A DNA stretch of 64,000 nt from Gnetum montanum (GCA_015680685.1 MNCI01001825.1:152694-216693), one strand, 5' to 3'. Shown: positions 22,381 to 34,060, counted from the stretch's first letter. The notes: a model not told the origin generated them from the letters alone. Program-made: numbers and translations.

Positions 22381-22864
22381 TTAAACTATCTAAATTCCTA
22401 AATTTGAGCCTTGTGATGTCATGCGTGTCTTGGATGAGTTGTTTGGAATGTTGAAGGGTCCAATTTGAGCATCATGGTGGGTCCGAGAGTCATCTCTAAT
22501 AATTTAAAAAATTTTGGTTTCTAAAAGTTTTTGAGGTCACCAAAAATGAAGCTCATATGCTAGGTTATAAAATTAAATGGTCCTTGGAGACATTTAGGAG
22601 ATGGAAAAGTATTCCATGATGCTATTTATAGAGATTTTGGTGCTCAAGCTCTAGTGGAAGAATGCTAAAATCACATTTAGTTATAAACATTGGCAAACCA
22701 AAAAAGTGGATGTAAGAAAAATTATATATGGAAAATGAGTATATGAGATGAAAATTATGAACATATCAATAATTAAGAAGTGTGTAAAATGTTATGGAAG
22801 GTTGTCACATTGCTTGGAGTGAGCAAGATGATGTGAAATCATTTATCAAATATGAAATACAAGA

Positions 22865-22947
22865 TTTATACAAGTGGATCCTCCCCAAAGTACATTCTTA
22901 TTCTTAATGCTCTTATATAACCACTCTTGTAAGTATCTGTGGGCACC
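22865..22947 (-). ncRNA. Conserved foldable RNA block (H copy)
   Basis: The minus strand contains the outer stem TTATATAAG / CTTGTATAA with one G-U pair and the TTTGGGGAGGATCC segment. It is the most diverged of the five copies. Confidence 0.45.
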
Positions 22948-23186
22948 TAAAGAATTGCATGTAAGTCATATTTGTCTTTCAATATGCACATATTGAATCT
23001 TCTTCAAGAGGAAGTTAGTACTATACTATACAATAATCATTAAATTTATAATTATACGTACTAATGAGATGAGTTGGTAATAGTCGGGATTGAAAAGAAT
23101 ATGACATGAGGTGTCTTACCATAGTCATAATGAATCATGTATTCTAAGCATGGTTGTAAATATTATTAATGAATTCGAAGTTAGTT

Positions 23187-23896
23187 GACTGCATTGATGC
23201 ATGCTCATTGACACATCCGTAGATGTATTGATGTATATGCATCGACGTTGATCCTCCATAAGCTTATATAAATGCATACACCACCTGAATTTATGACACC
23301 TTTGTTCATTTATGTAGTGAAGCTCTTACAGTTTATTTTCATAGAACATAGCTAAAATTCTCTTTAAGTGGTTGCAACATGGATTGATTTGATTTAATGA
23401 AATTTTATTTGAGTGTATGTTGTACTTGGAGACTTCTACATGACAACAATAAAATCGAAATTAATTCCTTCCATTGTAGTACTTGGGCTAACACTTATTT
23501 TATTTCCAAGCACTTTATTCTAATTGCATTTGACCTTTTTGTAATTTGGAAATTATTATTTTATTTTTCAACAGTGTTAGTCTAAGTTCAAGATGGGTAT
23601 GGAAAGTGGAAATGGATAGTGTACACTTAGGATAGGTTAGATCACACTTCATCATTTCATTGCCTTAATACGTTAATAACAAGAAATAACAAAAATATAA
23701 ATATTTTATGGCTTAGTCATACTTAACCATATGGATGAAGCTAATACAAGTGATGATTGGGAAGACAACGACTAGCCACGTCATGCTTAATTATCTAGAA
23801 CACTAGATATTCAAAGGTTCTACAAAATTCAATTGGATTACATGTGCGCGCTTATGATTCATATAGTTGTGTGTACAAAACACTCATTGCTGATCA
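23187..23896 (+). repeat. 5' LTR of element F (left border approximate)
   Basis: The right border precedes the primer site and ends ...GCTGATCA. R/U5 text (TTTGAGTGTATGTTGTACTTGG, about 23405-23430, and CAATAAAATCGAAATT) matches other LTRs in the window. U3 has its own palindromic words, GCATTGATGCATGC and ATATGCATCGACG, before a TATA box at about 23265. Confidence 0.65.
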
Positions 23897-23915
23897 TTGG
23901 CATCATTGTTGGGAA
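23897..23915 (+). other. Primer-binding site of element F
   Basis: TTGGCATCATTGTTGGGAA, a decayed tRNA-Asp type site directly after the LTR. Confidence 0.7.
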
Positions 23916-23989
23916 ACTTACTAGCTGTTATGTGCTAAGTGTTTTAGATATTTAGATTATACAAGATCATTGTAGGAATATAATGCACC

Positions 23990-23990
<1 letters not shown>

Positions 23991-24023
<33 letters not shown>
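23991..24023. repeat. (TAA)11 microsatellite
   Basis: Eleven uninterrupted TAA units in the leader of element F. Confidence 0.95.
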
Positions 24024-24149
24024 GACACACTAAGAAAACAATCTAAAAGATATCTTCTTATCATAAGATTGATTCCCCACTTATTGACGATCCTGGTAAA
24101 CAACATGACAGAACAAGATAAATGTAAATGAAGTACCTTAACAACATAA

Positions 24150-26560
24150 GGTTGTCTATACCCATCTAGATCTGTACTATCTAAACTTTTCTTCATTCTT
24201 CACTAGGATGAATGGTTGTGGTATAGAGATCTAGAGGGTAACATTATGTTTCTATCTAATCATGTCATTCCCTCTATGTTCATGGAAATATTAATGAAGC
24301 TAAGGCTTAAACCAGCAGCCCAAGAGTACCAAGTGATATATTACCTCTCTAAAGATTACCATATGATAGAAGCCTAACTTCAAAAAGATAAACTCATGTG
24401 GACTTCCCATGAAGCTTCCATGGGCAAAAAGGTTCTGATCACATTGACATAATAGTCTAAAAAATAGGATACTAAATATCCATAAGGGTGATCTTAACAT
24501 CAAGGTCCTCCTCCTTTCAATCAAGATAACATAACTGATCAATGGCTATGTTCAAAATTGGCAAGAAACTAAGGTAAGGGGATAGCTAGGCCTAGAACCC
24601 ATGGGACCTTAAGGCGAAGGTCTTCTAGTCACTAAAAAAGAGAACAACCAAGTGATCAAAGAAGAAAAGAAAGCTTACATAACTCTCCTAGCTCTATATC
24701 TTCATCATCCTCTTTATTGTATAGCTTTAACGAGGAAGAACTTGACCAAAATTGAAGGGGAAATAATCAAGGCTAAGGTGAAGTTAATAAAAGACCTCAT
24801 TGTAGAGATGGGAGGAGGGAACAAAGACAACAATAAGAAGAAGAGGAGCATCATCAAGAGAGAAGGTGTAGTAGACCACATCATAGGAGACTTGGTCATG
24901 AAAGGGGCGAAGATGAACATGATGACTATGATGAACCATTACTTGCTACAAGAAGGATGATCAACATTCATGAGACAATTTATATCTCCACTAGGAATTA
25001 AAGGGATAGTTGGATTAAATGGGTTGACATGATCAACATCCTAAATTTGAGGGTTATAATACTCATCCACATCTACAAGCTTTTTATGATGTCTATATTT
25101 TACGGAACATAGCAAAGATTAGCAGAAGCTCAAATTGTTTCCTAGGAAGCTAAAAATTGGTACCAGTCCTTAGAATTGGAGTCTATCCATAGATGAAGTA
25201 TGATGCTAGAGCTATTCAATGAAAAATATCAGAAATACTTCAAGGTCTCTAATTTAAAGAAATAGATTCAAGGTGGAAACAGTGTAATCATGAATCCCTT
25301 GATATGGCCTTGGGCAGGTATTATTCACTACTACATTAGTGCCTAGGTCATGGGTTATCTCAAAGAAAGTAGCTTTACCATATTATGAACGGACTAAAAA
25401 AAAAAACTAGAGAGACTCTTAGGGTCTATGCCAAGGGATACTATAAAAAATAAGAGTCCATCAAATCCAAAGACTCATTAATCAGGTAATAAAGGAAGAA
25501 GAGGAGTTAGAAAAGGAGAAAGTGTAGATGAGTATAACATAGATTTATCCATTTGCAAAAAGGAGGTACATCTTTGTGACCTAGAGAAGGAAGCATCATT
25601 GGAGAAATTTGTGTGAAGAAAGACCTTATTAATTTAAAAATATATCACAAAAATATCGACCAAGGTGGATAAGATGTGAGACTCCTTAAATGAGAAGTTT
25701 TAAATTACTATTAAAATCATAGAGGAAAAAAAAAGGGGAACAAGGACAAATACAGGAGAAGAAAGAAGGATGCAATAAAGCACTACCATCATAAAAAAGG
25801 TAAGGCTATAGTAGTAGATAATGTTGCAAATTCAAATAGAGACAATGAAGGGTGTGACATTTGCTAGTATGACAATCCCAAAGGATGTTGCCCAATTCTG
25901 TCACACTTGTAAGGAATTGGGATCTATGCCTTAAATCCAAAGCTCACTAGGAAGCAACCACCTGGGAGGTTGCATTATTTACAAGACAACTATTGGTAAT
26001 AGTTCCACCAATAGAAGTACTATCAAAGTGAAATGCGACCTTAACCTTAGGACTATTATCATTAGTGGAAAAATCCATAGTCATTGCGAATGTAGCCACC
26101 AAGGTAGTAGTACCCTTACCATAATTTAAATCCATATGGCTACTATGTCTAATAACCTGTGTCATCAAGTGGCTCTGCATGCCACACTTCTTTACATCAT
26201 TGGCATCCCCTCAAATATGATAGACCTTCCACTCCACATGCTGAATCTCCTTTCACATACACTCTTCATTACCTTAATACTGCTCTACAACTCATACCTC
26301 CATTATGTTGCCACCGACGCTACTCATGCAATGAAAAATAACTCTATAGCCCCAATAACACAATGCCATAAGAGTAGTAAATTTACAAATAGACGAAAGC
26401 TCATGTGGTTCCAAGTGTAAGTCTCAGAATAAGCCATTATTCAGGCCTAGTAGTCCACCCAAACCATCATATGCATATATGGCTATGGATTCCTCTCAAA
26501 GTATCCAAGGAACATCTATAGAGCCTCCTTCAAACCAAAGACCCCAAAATGTTTATAATG
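24150..26560 (+). pseudogene. gag: gag of element F (broken)
   Basis: Homology blocks in order, in changing frames. They are the N-terminal RDLEGNIMF block (about 24220), DDYDEPLLATRRM (about 24920), the capsid core WYQSLELES and MMLELFNEKYQKY (about 25160-25240), and a coiled Lys-rich segment. Then come a Cys-rich segment GCDIC ... NPKGCCPILSHL (about 25850-25910) and an Asn/Gln/Pro/Tyr-rich C terminus (about 25930-26340). The same blocks recur in gag of A, B, C and E. Confidence 0.65.
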
Positions 26561-26599
26561 TCATGTTAAGTCATGCAATCATAAACTAGATAAAAGCAT

Positions 26600-27080
26600 G
26601 ACACCTTCTAAGGGAAAAAATTGACCCTAGAAGCCCTATAATTTATTTTTAGATTGTAGAAAATGGTCCCTACAAAGCCCTATTAGACTTAGATTTTGAT
26701 GTAAGCTTAATTTACTAAGAAATATACAAGACATGGAACCTACATCCACTTAAGAAGTATAATATCAAGTTAGAGTTTGCAGACTAATCCATTACTTTTT
26801 CATTTGGGATTAGTGGAGGATGTTGTGATCATTGTGAATAGATGATCATATCCCACAAATGTTCTAGTAATCCATGTGGAAAACTACAAGGGGGACTTCC
26901 CAATCATTATGGTGAGGGCTTGGCTAAGTATACTTAATGTCAAGTTAGGAATCAAAGACTTCTCCTTAGAAATATCCAAGGAAAATGACTTTGGAAAGAT
27001 AGAGATGAAAAGGGTTTTATGCATTGCATATATTGATACAAGGTGCAATTGCATATATATATACAAGGTGAAAATATGAA
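26600..27080 (+). pseudogene. Aspartic protease remnant of element F
   Basis: The C-terminal half, ENYKGDFPIIMVRAWLS (from 26876), matches the '...I.G.PWL' end of retropepsins. Upstream text near 26660 aligns with the ALMDSGSRVIS protease motif of element B but has lost it. Confidence 0.5.
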
Positions 27081-27239
27081 AAATCGAGAGCATGTACATT
27101 AAAATGTGCAAGATGTGTGCTAAAACCACCAATATTCAAAGATGTCTATATGTTGCAACCATAAAACAAGAAGGCACCTAGTGGCTAACTACATAAAATA
27201 GCTCTTGTTTCATAATATGCATGGACCCAATAGAGATCC

Positions 27240-28140
27240 TCACAAGTGCATATATAAATAAGCTGGATGAGATGGAGAAAATATGGAGTCAACTCTTCGA
27301 AGCAAAGTATATGAAAGAAGTAGAGATGAATTGGGGATAGTTGGAAATCTCTATCACTTCTAAACATAAGCCCTTGGAACTAAAATCCTTACCAACATCT
27401 TTAGAATATGTATTCTTATATAATGGAAAGAAAATAATCATAAATGTACCAAGGAATAAAAGGAAAAGTTATTGAAGGTAGTTAATAAATGGCCAATAGA
27501 CTTTGCTTGATCATATGATGAGATAACATGAATAGATTTAGACATATGCCAACATCAAATCTACACAAATTCTACTATCAAGTCCAAAAGATAACTGTAG
27601 AAAAGGTTAAATCCTAAGCTATAATAGATTGTTAAAAAATAAGTGAACAAGCTTCTTAAGGTTGGATTCATTTACACAGTGCCAAATAGTGAGTGGATAA
27701 GTGTATTTGTTACTATAACAAAGAAAAAGAGCAACAGATAGTCTGTATAGATTTTAGGTTGTTGAACATGGCCATGTTCAAGGACCATTCTTCACTACCA
27801 TTTGTGGACCAAGTGTTGGATACTATTACAAGGAATACTTATGATAGTTTTCTAGAAGGATATAGTGGTAATAATCAAATACAAATCACTCTGAAAAACC
27901 ATGTTAAAACCACATTCACAACTTCTTGGGAAATTTTTGTCCTTTCGTCTATGTAATGCTTCTACAACCTTTCAATGTCTAGTCTTTAGTACCATTTAGT
28001 AGCAAATTGGTAATGGTATAAGAGTCTTTATGGATGGATGACTTATTCACCTATGGTGTTGATTTTGAACAAGCATTAGACGATCTTTAGCAAGTGTTGA
28101 AATAATGTGTAAAAACAAACTTGCAACAAAACTAGCGAAA
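27240..28140 (+). pseudogene. pol: Reverse transcriptase remnant of element F
   Basis: Starts with an Athila-type linker (KPLELKSLPTSLEYVFL, about 27370). The fingers/palm part at 27693-27956 reads IVCIDFRLLNMAMFKDHSSL and FLEGYSGNNQIQIT. The YxDD region near 28030 is not recognisable. Multiple stops and frame changes. Confidence 0.7.
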
Positions 28141-28340
28141 GAGCCACTTAATGGTCAAACCTCATTAATGCCAATGAAACCATGGATTTGGTATGCCTAG
28201 GAAACTAAGTTAATGCAATGCTTGGGAGTGGAACATAACTGGTAGCACAACTTAACGGAAACAAACTTGCAGCATAATTGGCAGAAGAGCCACTTAACTT
28301 AGTGTCCTAGCTAATGTAACTCTTGGGGGTGGAACATAAA
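28120..28340 (+). repeat. Two-copy tandem duplication of about 110 bp in element F
   Basis: Both copies run from ACAAACTTGCA(A/G)CA through AGAGCCACTTAA to TTGGG(A/G)GTGGAACATAA. The duplication replaces the expected RNase H region. Confidence 0.6.
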
Positions 28341-28344
28341 ATTA

Positions 28345-28512
28345 AAATATTCTATCATTTCTAAGCCAACGGTCAAGCTAAGGTAACCAATAGGGGGATC
28401 ACCAAAATCGTAATAAAGATCATCAGTAGATATAGGAAATTTTGGAGTACCAAACTCAATGATATCCTATGGGCATATAGCTCAATATGGAAATTTTCAA
28501 ATAAAGCCAATT
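28345..28512 (+). pseudogene. Integrase fragment of element F
   Basis: ANGQAKVTNRGITKIVIKII and LWAYSSIWKFSNKA match the E-containing end of the integrase core (the Glu is replaced by Lys here). It stops at the LTR of element B. Confidence 0.65.
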
Positions 28513-29384
28513 TGTGTTATCATGCGATATCGTGTCTACAATATTGTATCAACAATATCATAGCTACGATGTCATAGCCCATCCTATGTCATCGTTGATG
28601 TGATGTCTTGGGATCTATGAAATTCTATAAATACCACCACTTGGACATACAATCGACAACTTTTCATTCCAACACTTAGCCAAACTCTTGTAGTTTTATT
28701 TCATAGTTAGTAGTAGAGTGAATGCCCACAGTGTCGTATTGAGTGATTGTACAGTGTCTTTATTCAAGTGAATTTTACTTGGACATAGTTCATGACTAGT
28801 AATAAAGATCTAGATTTCTTTTCATCATTACAACATCCACTTAGTTTTCTATCTTCTTAATTAGAATAATTTTCTTATTTTTTCTAGTTAATCATTTACA
28901 ATTCAAGCACTTTACTTTACATGTTATTAGTAATTCATATGAATACAATTGGTTTCAAAAGCTAAGTGTAGTTATCTGGTAACCTAGTGGTGGCAATGCT
29001 TGATTCACTCAGTAGTAATACCACTTGGTAATCCTAGTGATAACTCCATGAGTCCAAGGATTGTACAGTAAGCCAAGACCAAATATCTATCGTACTAGGC
29101 TAAGTTAGATTTATGCTTTCCTAGTTAAATAGACTTAGAATTTTATTCAATCATGTTTACCTTTAGGAGCACTAGGAGCCTTACAACATCAACCAATTAT
29201 ATGCCTTACTAAGAGTTAAACCATACACTTGAACTTCACTAATTTGAAGGGGAAAGACAATTATCTGGAACTTAACATTAATTACTAACATAATTACATT
29301 ATCCATTTGTAGATTATAGTATGGTTGCATGCATACACTCATGAATTGTATGGTAGAGTGTTGGGATACCTTCACCACTCATCA
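28513..29384 (+). repeat. 5' LTR of element B (left border approximate)
   Basis: It ends CACTCATCA before the primer site. It matches the 3' copy at 53230-53945. U3 repeats ATATCATAGC / ACGATGTCATAGCCC, followed by TATA in TATAAATACC (about 28628). Confidence 0.75.
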
Positions 29385-29403
29385 TTAGTGTTGTTGCCAA
29401 GGA
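29385..29403 (+). other. Primer-binding site of element B
   Basis: TTAGTGTTGTTGCCAAGGA, a decayed tRNA-Asp type site. Confidence 0.6.
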
Positions 29404-29528
29404 TGTATTAATGTGTGCTAAGTAATTGATCTTATAAAGTTCATTGTGTCAAGAACCATAAAGTCTATTCTTACACCTTCAATAAATTTTAACAACACAC
29501 ACATAACTAAGCATCAAACATCCAGTAT

Positions 29529-29979
29529 GGCTTTAACATTTAAAGAGAAATTATCACCTACCAAAGGCCTACAAAGGGTACTGACAAAACACATGATGAT
29601 GAAGACTGGAGTGTGCCTATGTAAAAAAGGATCTCATATGCTCACACTAATCCTTATTATCTTGATTTTACATTTATCTTTCACCAAGATGAATAGCTAA
29701 GGTGGAGAGAATTGCAGGATAATATTGTTTTTCCTCTAGAGCATTCAACATTAGCCATGATTCAAGCAACCTTGACTGGACTAAATCTGAGCCATGCACA
29801 AGAATGGTATCATGTGAAAAAAAACATGACCAGGCCATACCAACCCACAAAGATGCAAGTATGAAGAGATGCTTCTATGAAGGCAAAGCATGAAATTAGC
29901 AAGGGAATGAAACTCAATCCCAATGTTATCTTTGAGGAACTTAATGGTGATGCATTCTTAGTAGAAAAACTCCATCATA
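29529..29979 (+). pseudogene. gag: gag of element B, first part
   Basis: The ATG at 29529 corresponds to the gag start of A (30935). The block YYLDFTFIFHQDEQL (about 29655) and EEL..DAFLVEKLHHNH are recognisable in shifting frames. The gene is interrupted at the ATCAT target site and continues at 38365. Confidence 0.6.
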
Positions 29980-29984
29980 ATCAT
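29980..29984. repeat. Target-site duplication of element A, left (ATCAT)
   Basis: Identical to 38360-38364. Confidence 0.88.
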
Positions 29985-30032
29985 TGATGGGACATGATAT
30001 CACGTGGGCCACGATATCGCGTCTCTCCCTAC

Positions 30033-30052
30033 GATATCGCGTACGCGATATC
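30033..30052. promoter_or_regulatory. Perfect 20-bp palindrome in U3 of element A
   Basis: GATATCGCGTACGCGATATC is its own reverse complement. It lies just upstream of the LTR TATA box, and variants recur in all LTRs of A, C, D and G. It is a candidate protein-binding site and is rich in CpG. Confidence 0.75.
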
Positions 30053-30070
30053 ACAGCCTATCGCCAGTTC

Positions 30071-30078
30071 TATAAATA
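30071..30078 (+). promoter_or_regulatory. TATA box, 5' LTR of element A
   Basis: TATAAATA, conserved in the 3' LTR at about 37636 and in C and D. Confidence 0.7.
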
Positions 30079-30794
30079 ATAGGTAGCTCTCCTTTGTTTA
30101 AAAACATAGAGTATATTGTAGCTAAACTCAGGTAGTTTGATCCCTCCAGAAATAGATTATTTTCTAGTGTATGCCCGTAGTGTGGTAAATGTAATTGTAC
30201 AACATCCTTTATTCAAGTGTGACATACTTGGACACGCACATGACCAGCAATAAAGATCAAGATTACTTCATCATTGCAGTATTCACTTTTTTTATTTATT
30301 TATTTAATTATTATTTACTGTTTCCTTAATTAGTCTCTCTCACCCTTAAACTCATGTTAAATGCGGAATGAGTATGACTTGATTATGAGCATTTAAGTGT
30401 GACTACTTGGTAACGCAGTAGCATACCTAGGATCTGCGCTTGGTAATCCTAGTGGTAGTCATGCACAAAGTCCAAGATGTGTACGGATAATCAAGGAATG
30501 GATGCTCATCACACTTAGGCTAGATTAGATTCTCACCCTTTCCTCTTAGCTTAGTTAATATTACTTTCCATTACCTTCAGGAGTAGCATTAGGTTAGAAC
30601 ACATCATACACCTCACTCTGGACTAAACCATACGTGACAAAGCTAATACTAGTCCCGGTGGGAAGACAGTGAATTGCGACCTATGGCTAACTGTTTAGGT
30701 GCCACAACTAGTCCGTCTGTGGAGTTTGACTGGATCGTGTGTGAAAACGCTCGTATTCGTATGGTTAAGTGTAGGGGTATCTCGCCACTTATCA

Positions 30795-30813
30795 TTGGTG
30801 CTGTTGCTGGGGA
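30795..30813 (+). other. Primer-binding site of element A
   Basis: TTGGTGCTGTTGCTGGGGA, directly after the LTR; Athila-type, tRNA-Asp. Confidence 0.85.
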
Positions 30814-30934
30814 TGGTGCTAGTTATCTAGATTAGTTATATCATACAAGGTTGCTATAAAGGAATTAATCATATATATTTTAAAAAGAAATAATTATAAA
30901 AATTCACACATAATTCACACACAACTTCACAACA

Positions 30935-32696
30935 ATGCCTCTCCTACAAGATTATAATAATGGCACACTTAGTGAGGAGGTTCATTGGAGAACCAACGAA
31001 CTCTATGATGATGAAGATTGGAGTATACAACCTGAAGTGGGAGTTTCCTATAAACATGAACGAAAAAAAAGTCATCCCAATACACGAAAGCATAACTTAC
31101 TCGATGACGATGAACCCCCATTGGCCACTACAAGCTTAATGCAAATACAAGAGGCTGTTCAAATCTCGCATAGGCATCGTAAAGAGATCCATCTACCCAA
31201 GCTCGATTTAACCAACTTTCCTAAATTTTTAGGAGGCTATGACTTANACATTGAGGAAACAAATCCAAGAGTGGAAACAAGCAAAACATGAACCCTTGGA
31301 CATGGCCTTAGAAAGATATTATGCATTGTTAAACAATTGTCCAGGCCATGGGTTTTCTGAGGAAAGGCTAATGTAGCATATTATTGATGGGCTATGTAAT
31401 GAAAAAAGAGAGACCTTAGGAATATATGCCCAAGGTCAACTATATGAACTACGAACCCATCAAGTCCAAGAGCTTATTAAGCAGATAGAAAAATAAGAAG
31501 GAGATATGGCTCAATGGGAGAGTGTTGAAAAACATCAAAGAGACCAAAATTTTAACTTAACAAAGGTCCATAATCATAATAAGGAGAAATAAACCAATCT
31601 CAAGGTGGAAAAATCATCTTTTCCAATACAAAAAACATTAGAAGAAGTCGAGGCAAAGATCAATAAGATGTTGGAATGGACGTATCAAAAGTGTGGAGAA
31701 TTTATCAATGTTATTGGAGATAAAGTTTTGACAACCCAAGAAGCAGGACAAAACATTAGAAAATCGGAAAGAAGGGATAAGAAAAATAAGAGCTCAACTG
31801 CCAATCATATGTATGAATGTAACATATGCCTGTATGATCACCCCAAGGGTCAATTCCCAATCTTGTCACATTTACATGAGCATTGGGGAAACACGTTACA
31901 TCTAGAGTTCATACAGAGATAATATGTTCGATCATAGTGGCAACAATCCCAGTTGTGGGGGAAACCACCCTTAGACTAGAGACACCCTTCATATCATCCG
32001 AACCCAAATGCTTATCTTGTTCAACATCCTGTTTCTCCAACTAAACCAACGCACTTTATCTCACCACAGTACCATTCTCCTCAATACTATCAGCCCATAC
32101 CTTCAACACAACCACCACCTTGTGCACCTTATACTCATCCTAACTTTCAACATTCTCATCCTTTTCCTCCTTCCATAGTGCCACCAATTGTTCCTAAGGT
32201 GTTTGCACCACAACAACAACCCACGAACACTACTTGTGCTACTACTTCCAACAGCAGTGATAAACCTCAACAACATCAAAAACGCTCCTTCTTTAAACAT
32301 GGCCATAAGAAGGGACAACACAATTCCGAGGCCACTACATCCTCCAACTTAGCACAAGCTCAACACTATGGTGCACCCTTATTTTCAAACCCGACGCCTC
32401 ATGTAACTTCAACAGGGCCACTAACTCACACTCCAACAACTATACGACCCAATGAACACAACCATGGGAGGCATCATCCTAATCCTTGCATACCATCTAA
32501 CGGTCCCAACTATCATAGTGGGTCAACTTGTTATTCGGGAACTACATCATATAAGCTACCACACTATGCTCACTATAATCAAGTGTGTGAGCCCCAATGG
32601 GGTAAGTATGAAAGGATCCTCATCCTTCATTTATCAATCCTTGTCATCCAAAATTGCTTAGTTATGGGGGATACCCCCCATTCTAATAACAAGTAG
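30935..32696 (+). pseudogene. gag: gag of element A
   Basis: Capsid/nucleocapsid-like protein. The N-terminal part (MPLLQDYNNGTLSEEVHW, 119 codons up to the N) is open and closely matches gag of element C. The N at 31247 hides about 215 bp of the capsid core that C retains. After it the frame continues with a few stops through the helical core (MALERYYALLNN, about 31300) and a Lys-rich segment. Then come a Cys/His motif CNICLYDHPKGQF (about 31820), where the last Cys of the family pattern is Phe, and a long Pro/Gln/Asn/His-rich C terminus (about 32000-32690). No protease follows, unlike B. Confidence 0.8.
31247..31247. other. Single N hiding about 215 bp of gag
   Basis: Comparison with gag of element C (about 46762-46980, minus) shows that the capsid core codons between GYDL/GYEL and the RKK/IQ block are missing at this N. 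Confidence 0.75.
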
Positions 32697-33671
32697 GATT
32701 AATAAATATTTTTCAGTTTTCTTTAATTTTACAACTTTTTGTTTTCTAGTTTTTCATTTTTCAACTTTTTGTTTTATCTTTTTATCTTTTTGTGTTTTTG
32801 TAAGTAATCTCATCTATGAATAAAACACTCATGTGGATCATTGGTTGAGGTGTGTTCTATGTTATTAAGTTTCGAGCAATCAATTATTTGGAATAGTAAG
32901 CCAATTAGACCCACTCATCCACTCTACAAATAAGAGGTTTTGTTTGAGGGTACTGTGATATTTTTAAAATTCTTAAAACTTAAAATTAATTTTGTGTTCA
33001 TTGTACCTAGAATGAAGAAGGATGGACTAAGAGGGAATGATTAGGGTGTGACATTAAGGGGACTTGTAGATTCTCTTTGGTGACATCTGTGGGAGTTATC
33101 ATGCAACTTGGTTATACTAAGATCCTTGTAGATCTAATGAAAAATGGGAGTAAGAGTAATCAAAAGGGCACTCAAAAATCAAAGGTTGTTCTAGGGGGTC
33201 CCACTGGAAAGACATGAACCCATGCCTGAAGGTTGGCAGCTTCTCTGGATTAAGTATTCAAAAAGAAAAAAAAAGAGAAGAAAAAGAAAAGAAAAGTGCC
33301 ACAAAACAAAAGTCACTCCTCCCTTGAACAAAACGCCAAGTGATCATCCACCTTGTTGTTATGGTACTCTCATAGTTGTTCATCATGGGATGACACAATG
33401 CGATGTCACTGATTAGAGGAATGGACTTGGTCCTGATCTTGGAAAAATGGGTTAATGACACCTTAATCATGCTTTACACGCAGGATTCAGTATGCCCTGG
33501 GTCAGTTACCTCATGTCCCAATCTCTATGATCCCTTTCTATACCTCATCTCATCTTACTGTTTGTGTAATTTTAGGTCGTGTTCTGTGTAGCATAGAACT
33601 TTCATCTCATTCCAATTCTATTTACATGTGTATGTTTTGTGGAGTTAGAGCAGATTACATTTAACCCTTCT
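32697..33671 (+). other. Noncoding spacer of element A
   Basis: It begins with a T-rich tract (to about 32810), shared with B (41440-41660) and, reversed, with C (45140-45280) and E (58500-58700). A second conserved block, GGGGTCCCACTGGAAAGACA, lies at about 33195. I see no gene; the frames here are short and unsupported. Confidence 0.55.
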
Positions 33672-33752
33672 AGTGCCCATGGACACTTTAAGTCTGGTTA
33701 CACAAGGTCATTATAGGTTGAAACCTGCTTTGGGGAGGATCCACTTGTGTAA
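33672..33752 (+). ncRNA. Conserved foldable RNA block (A copy)
   Basis: Outer stem TTACACAAG (33698-33706) with CTTGTGTAA (33744-33752). Inside are a hairpin AGGTT/AACCT (33715-33719 with 33722-33726) and a small arm UGGG/UCCA (33731-33743). An AGTG..CACT hairpin precedes it. Copies in B, C, E and H keep the pairing with paired base changes. Its role is unknown; packaging, processing or transcript ending are possible. Confidence 0.6.
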
Positions 33753-33842
33753 TTTTTGTTGTAATATTCACTTAGGACATAGCTTACCCACACAATTTCT
33801 TACCCTCAGCTTAATTTTTCAATTGATTTTCTTTCCCTACTA

Positions 33843-34060
33843 TTATCCCTCTGAATTTCAACGTTCCAATGTACCATTACATATCATTTTTCTTACCACC
33901 CAAGGTTTTATTGATCACATCCACATCATTATCATTAATGGTGCCTTTTGAATCAATGAAATTGCCCTAGAACATCTTGATTATAGTCAATGTCCTCAAT
34001 TTCCAACATTAATTTCAAGAAAAACCTTTAAAAAGTTGCTATTTTCATGGTGTCTCACAT
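33843..34060 (+). pseudogene. Possible protease-like vestige in element A
   Basis: The frame reads SNVPLHIIFLTTQGFIDH, then IIINGAF, a stop, and INEIALEHL. The layout resembles the retropepsin 'LHI....G.....VDNGSALN' segment, with Asn-Gly-Ala in place of the active Asp-Ser/Thr-Gly. Weak evidence. Confidence 0.3.

Larger units (their letters stand above)
18577..23186 (-). mobile_element. Old Athila-like element H (internal region, decayed)
   Basis: Very AT-rich DNA with no usable frame. Orientation and identity come from three blocks on the minus strand shared with elements A, B, C and E. These are the conserved foldable RNA block (22947-22865), an internal promoter-like module (about 20160-20060) and the text around 23100. 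Between them lies a tandem array (21330-22380). From 18577 to 20040, where ORF2 would be expected, I can see no clear homology. The element is cut by G on the left and F on the right. Confidence 0.5.
23187..28512 (+). mobile_element. Athila-like element F with gag-pol remnants
   Basis: LTR, primer site, gag, protease, RT and a scrap of integrase follow in order on the + strand, all heavily decayed. It is the only Athila-type copy in the window that retains recognisable polymerase, so it represents the autonomous layout. Element B begins inside the integrase region. Confidence 0.7.
29985..30794 (+). repeat. 5' LTR of element A
   Basis: Begins TGATGGGACATG and ends CACTTATCA. U3 holds a perfect 20-bp palindrome at 30033-30052, with related half-palindromes before it. 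TATAAATA at 30071-30078 follows 18 bp downstream. Confidence 0.92.

Noticed and set aside
24652-24960. 102-codon Lys-rich open frame
   Set aside because: Another frame of the same DNA carries the gag block DDYDEPLLAT, so this one is a shadow.
33672-33752. Hammerhead ribozyme
   Set aside because: A GAAA is present in the inner hairpin, but the CUGANGA core and the three-stem order are missing.
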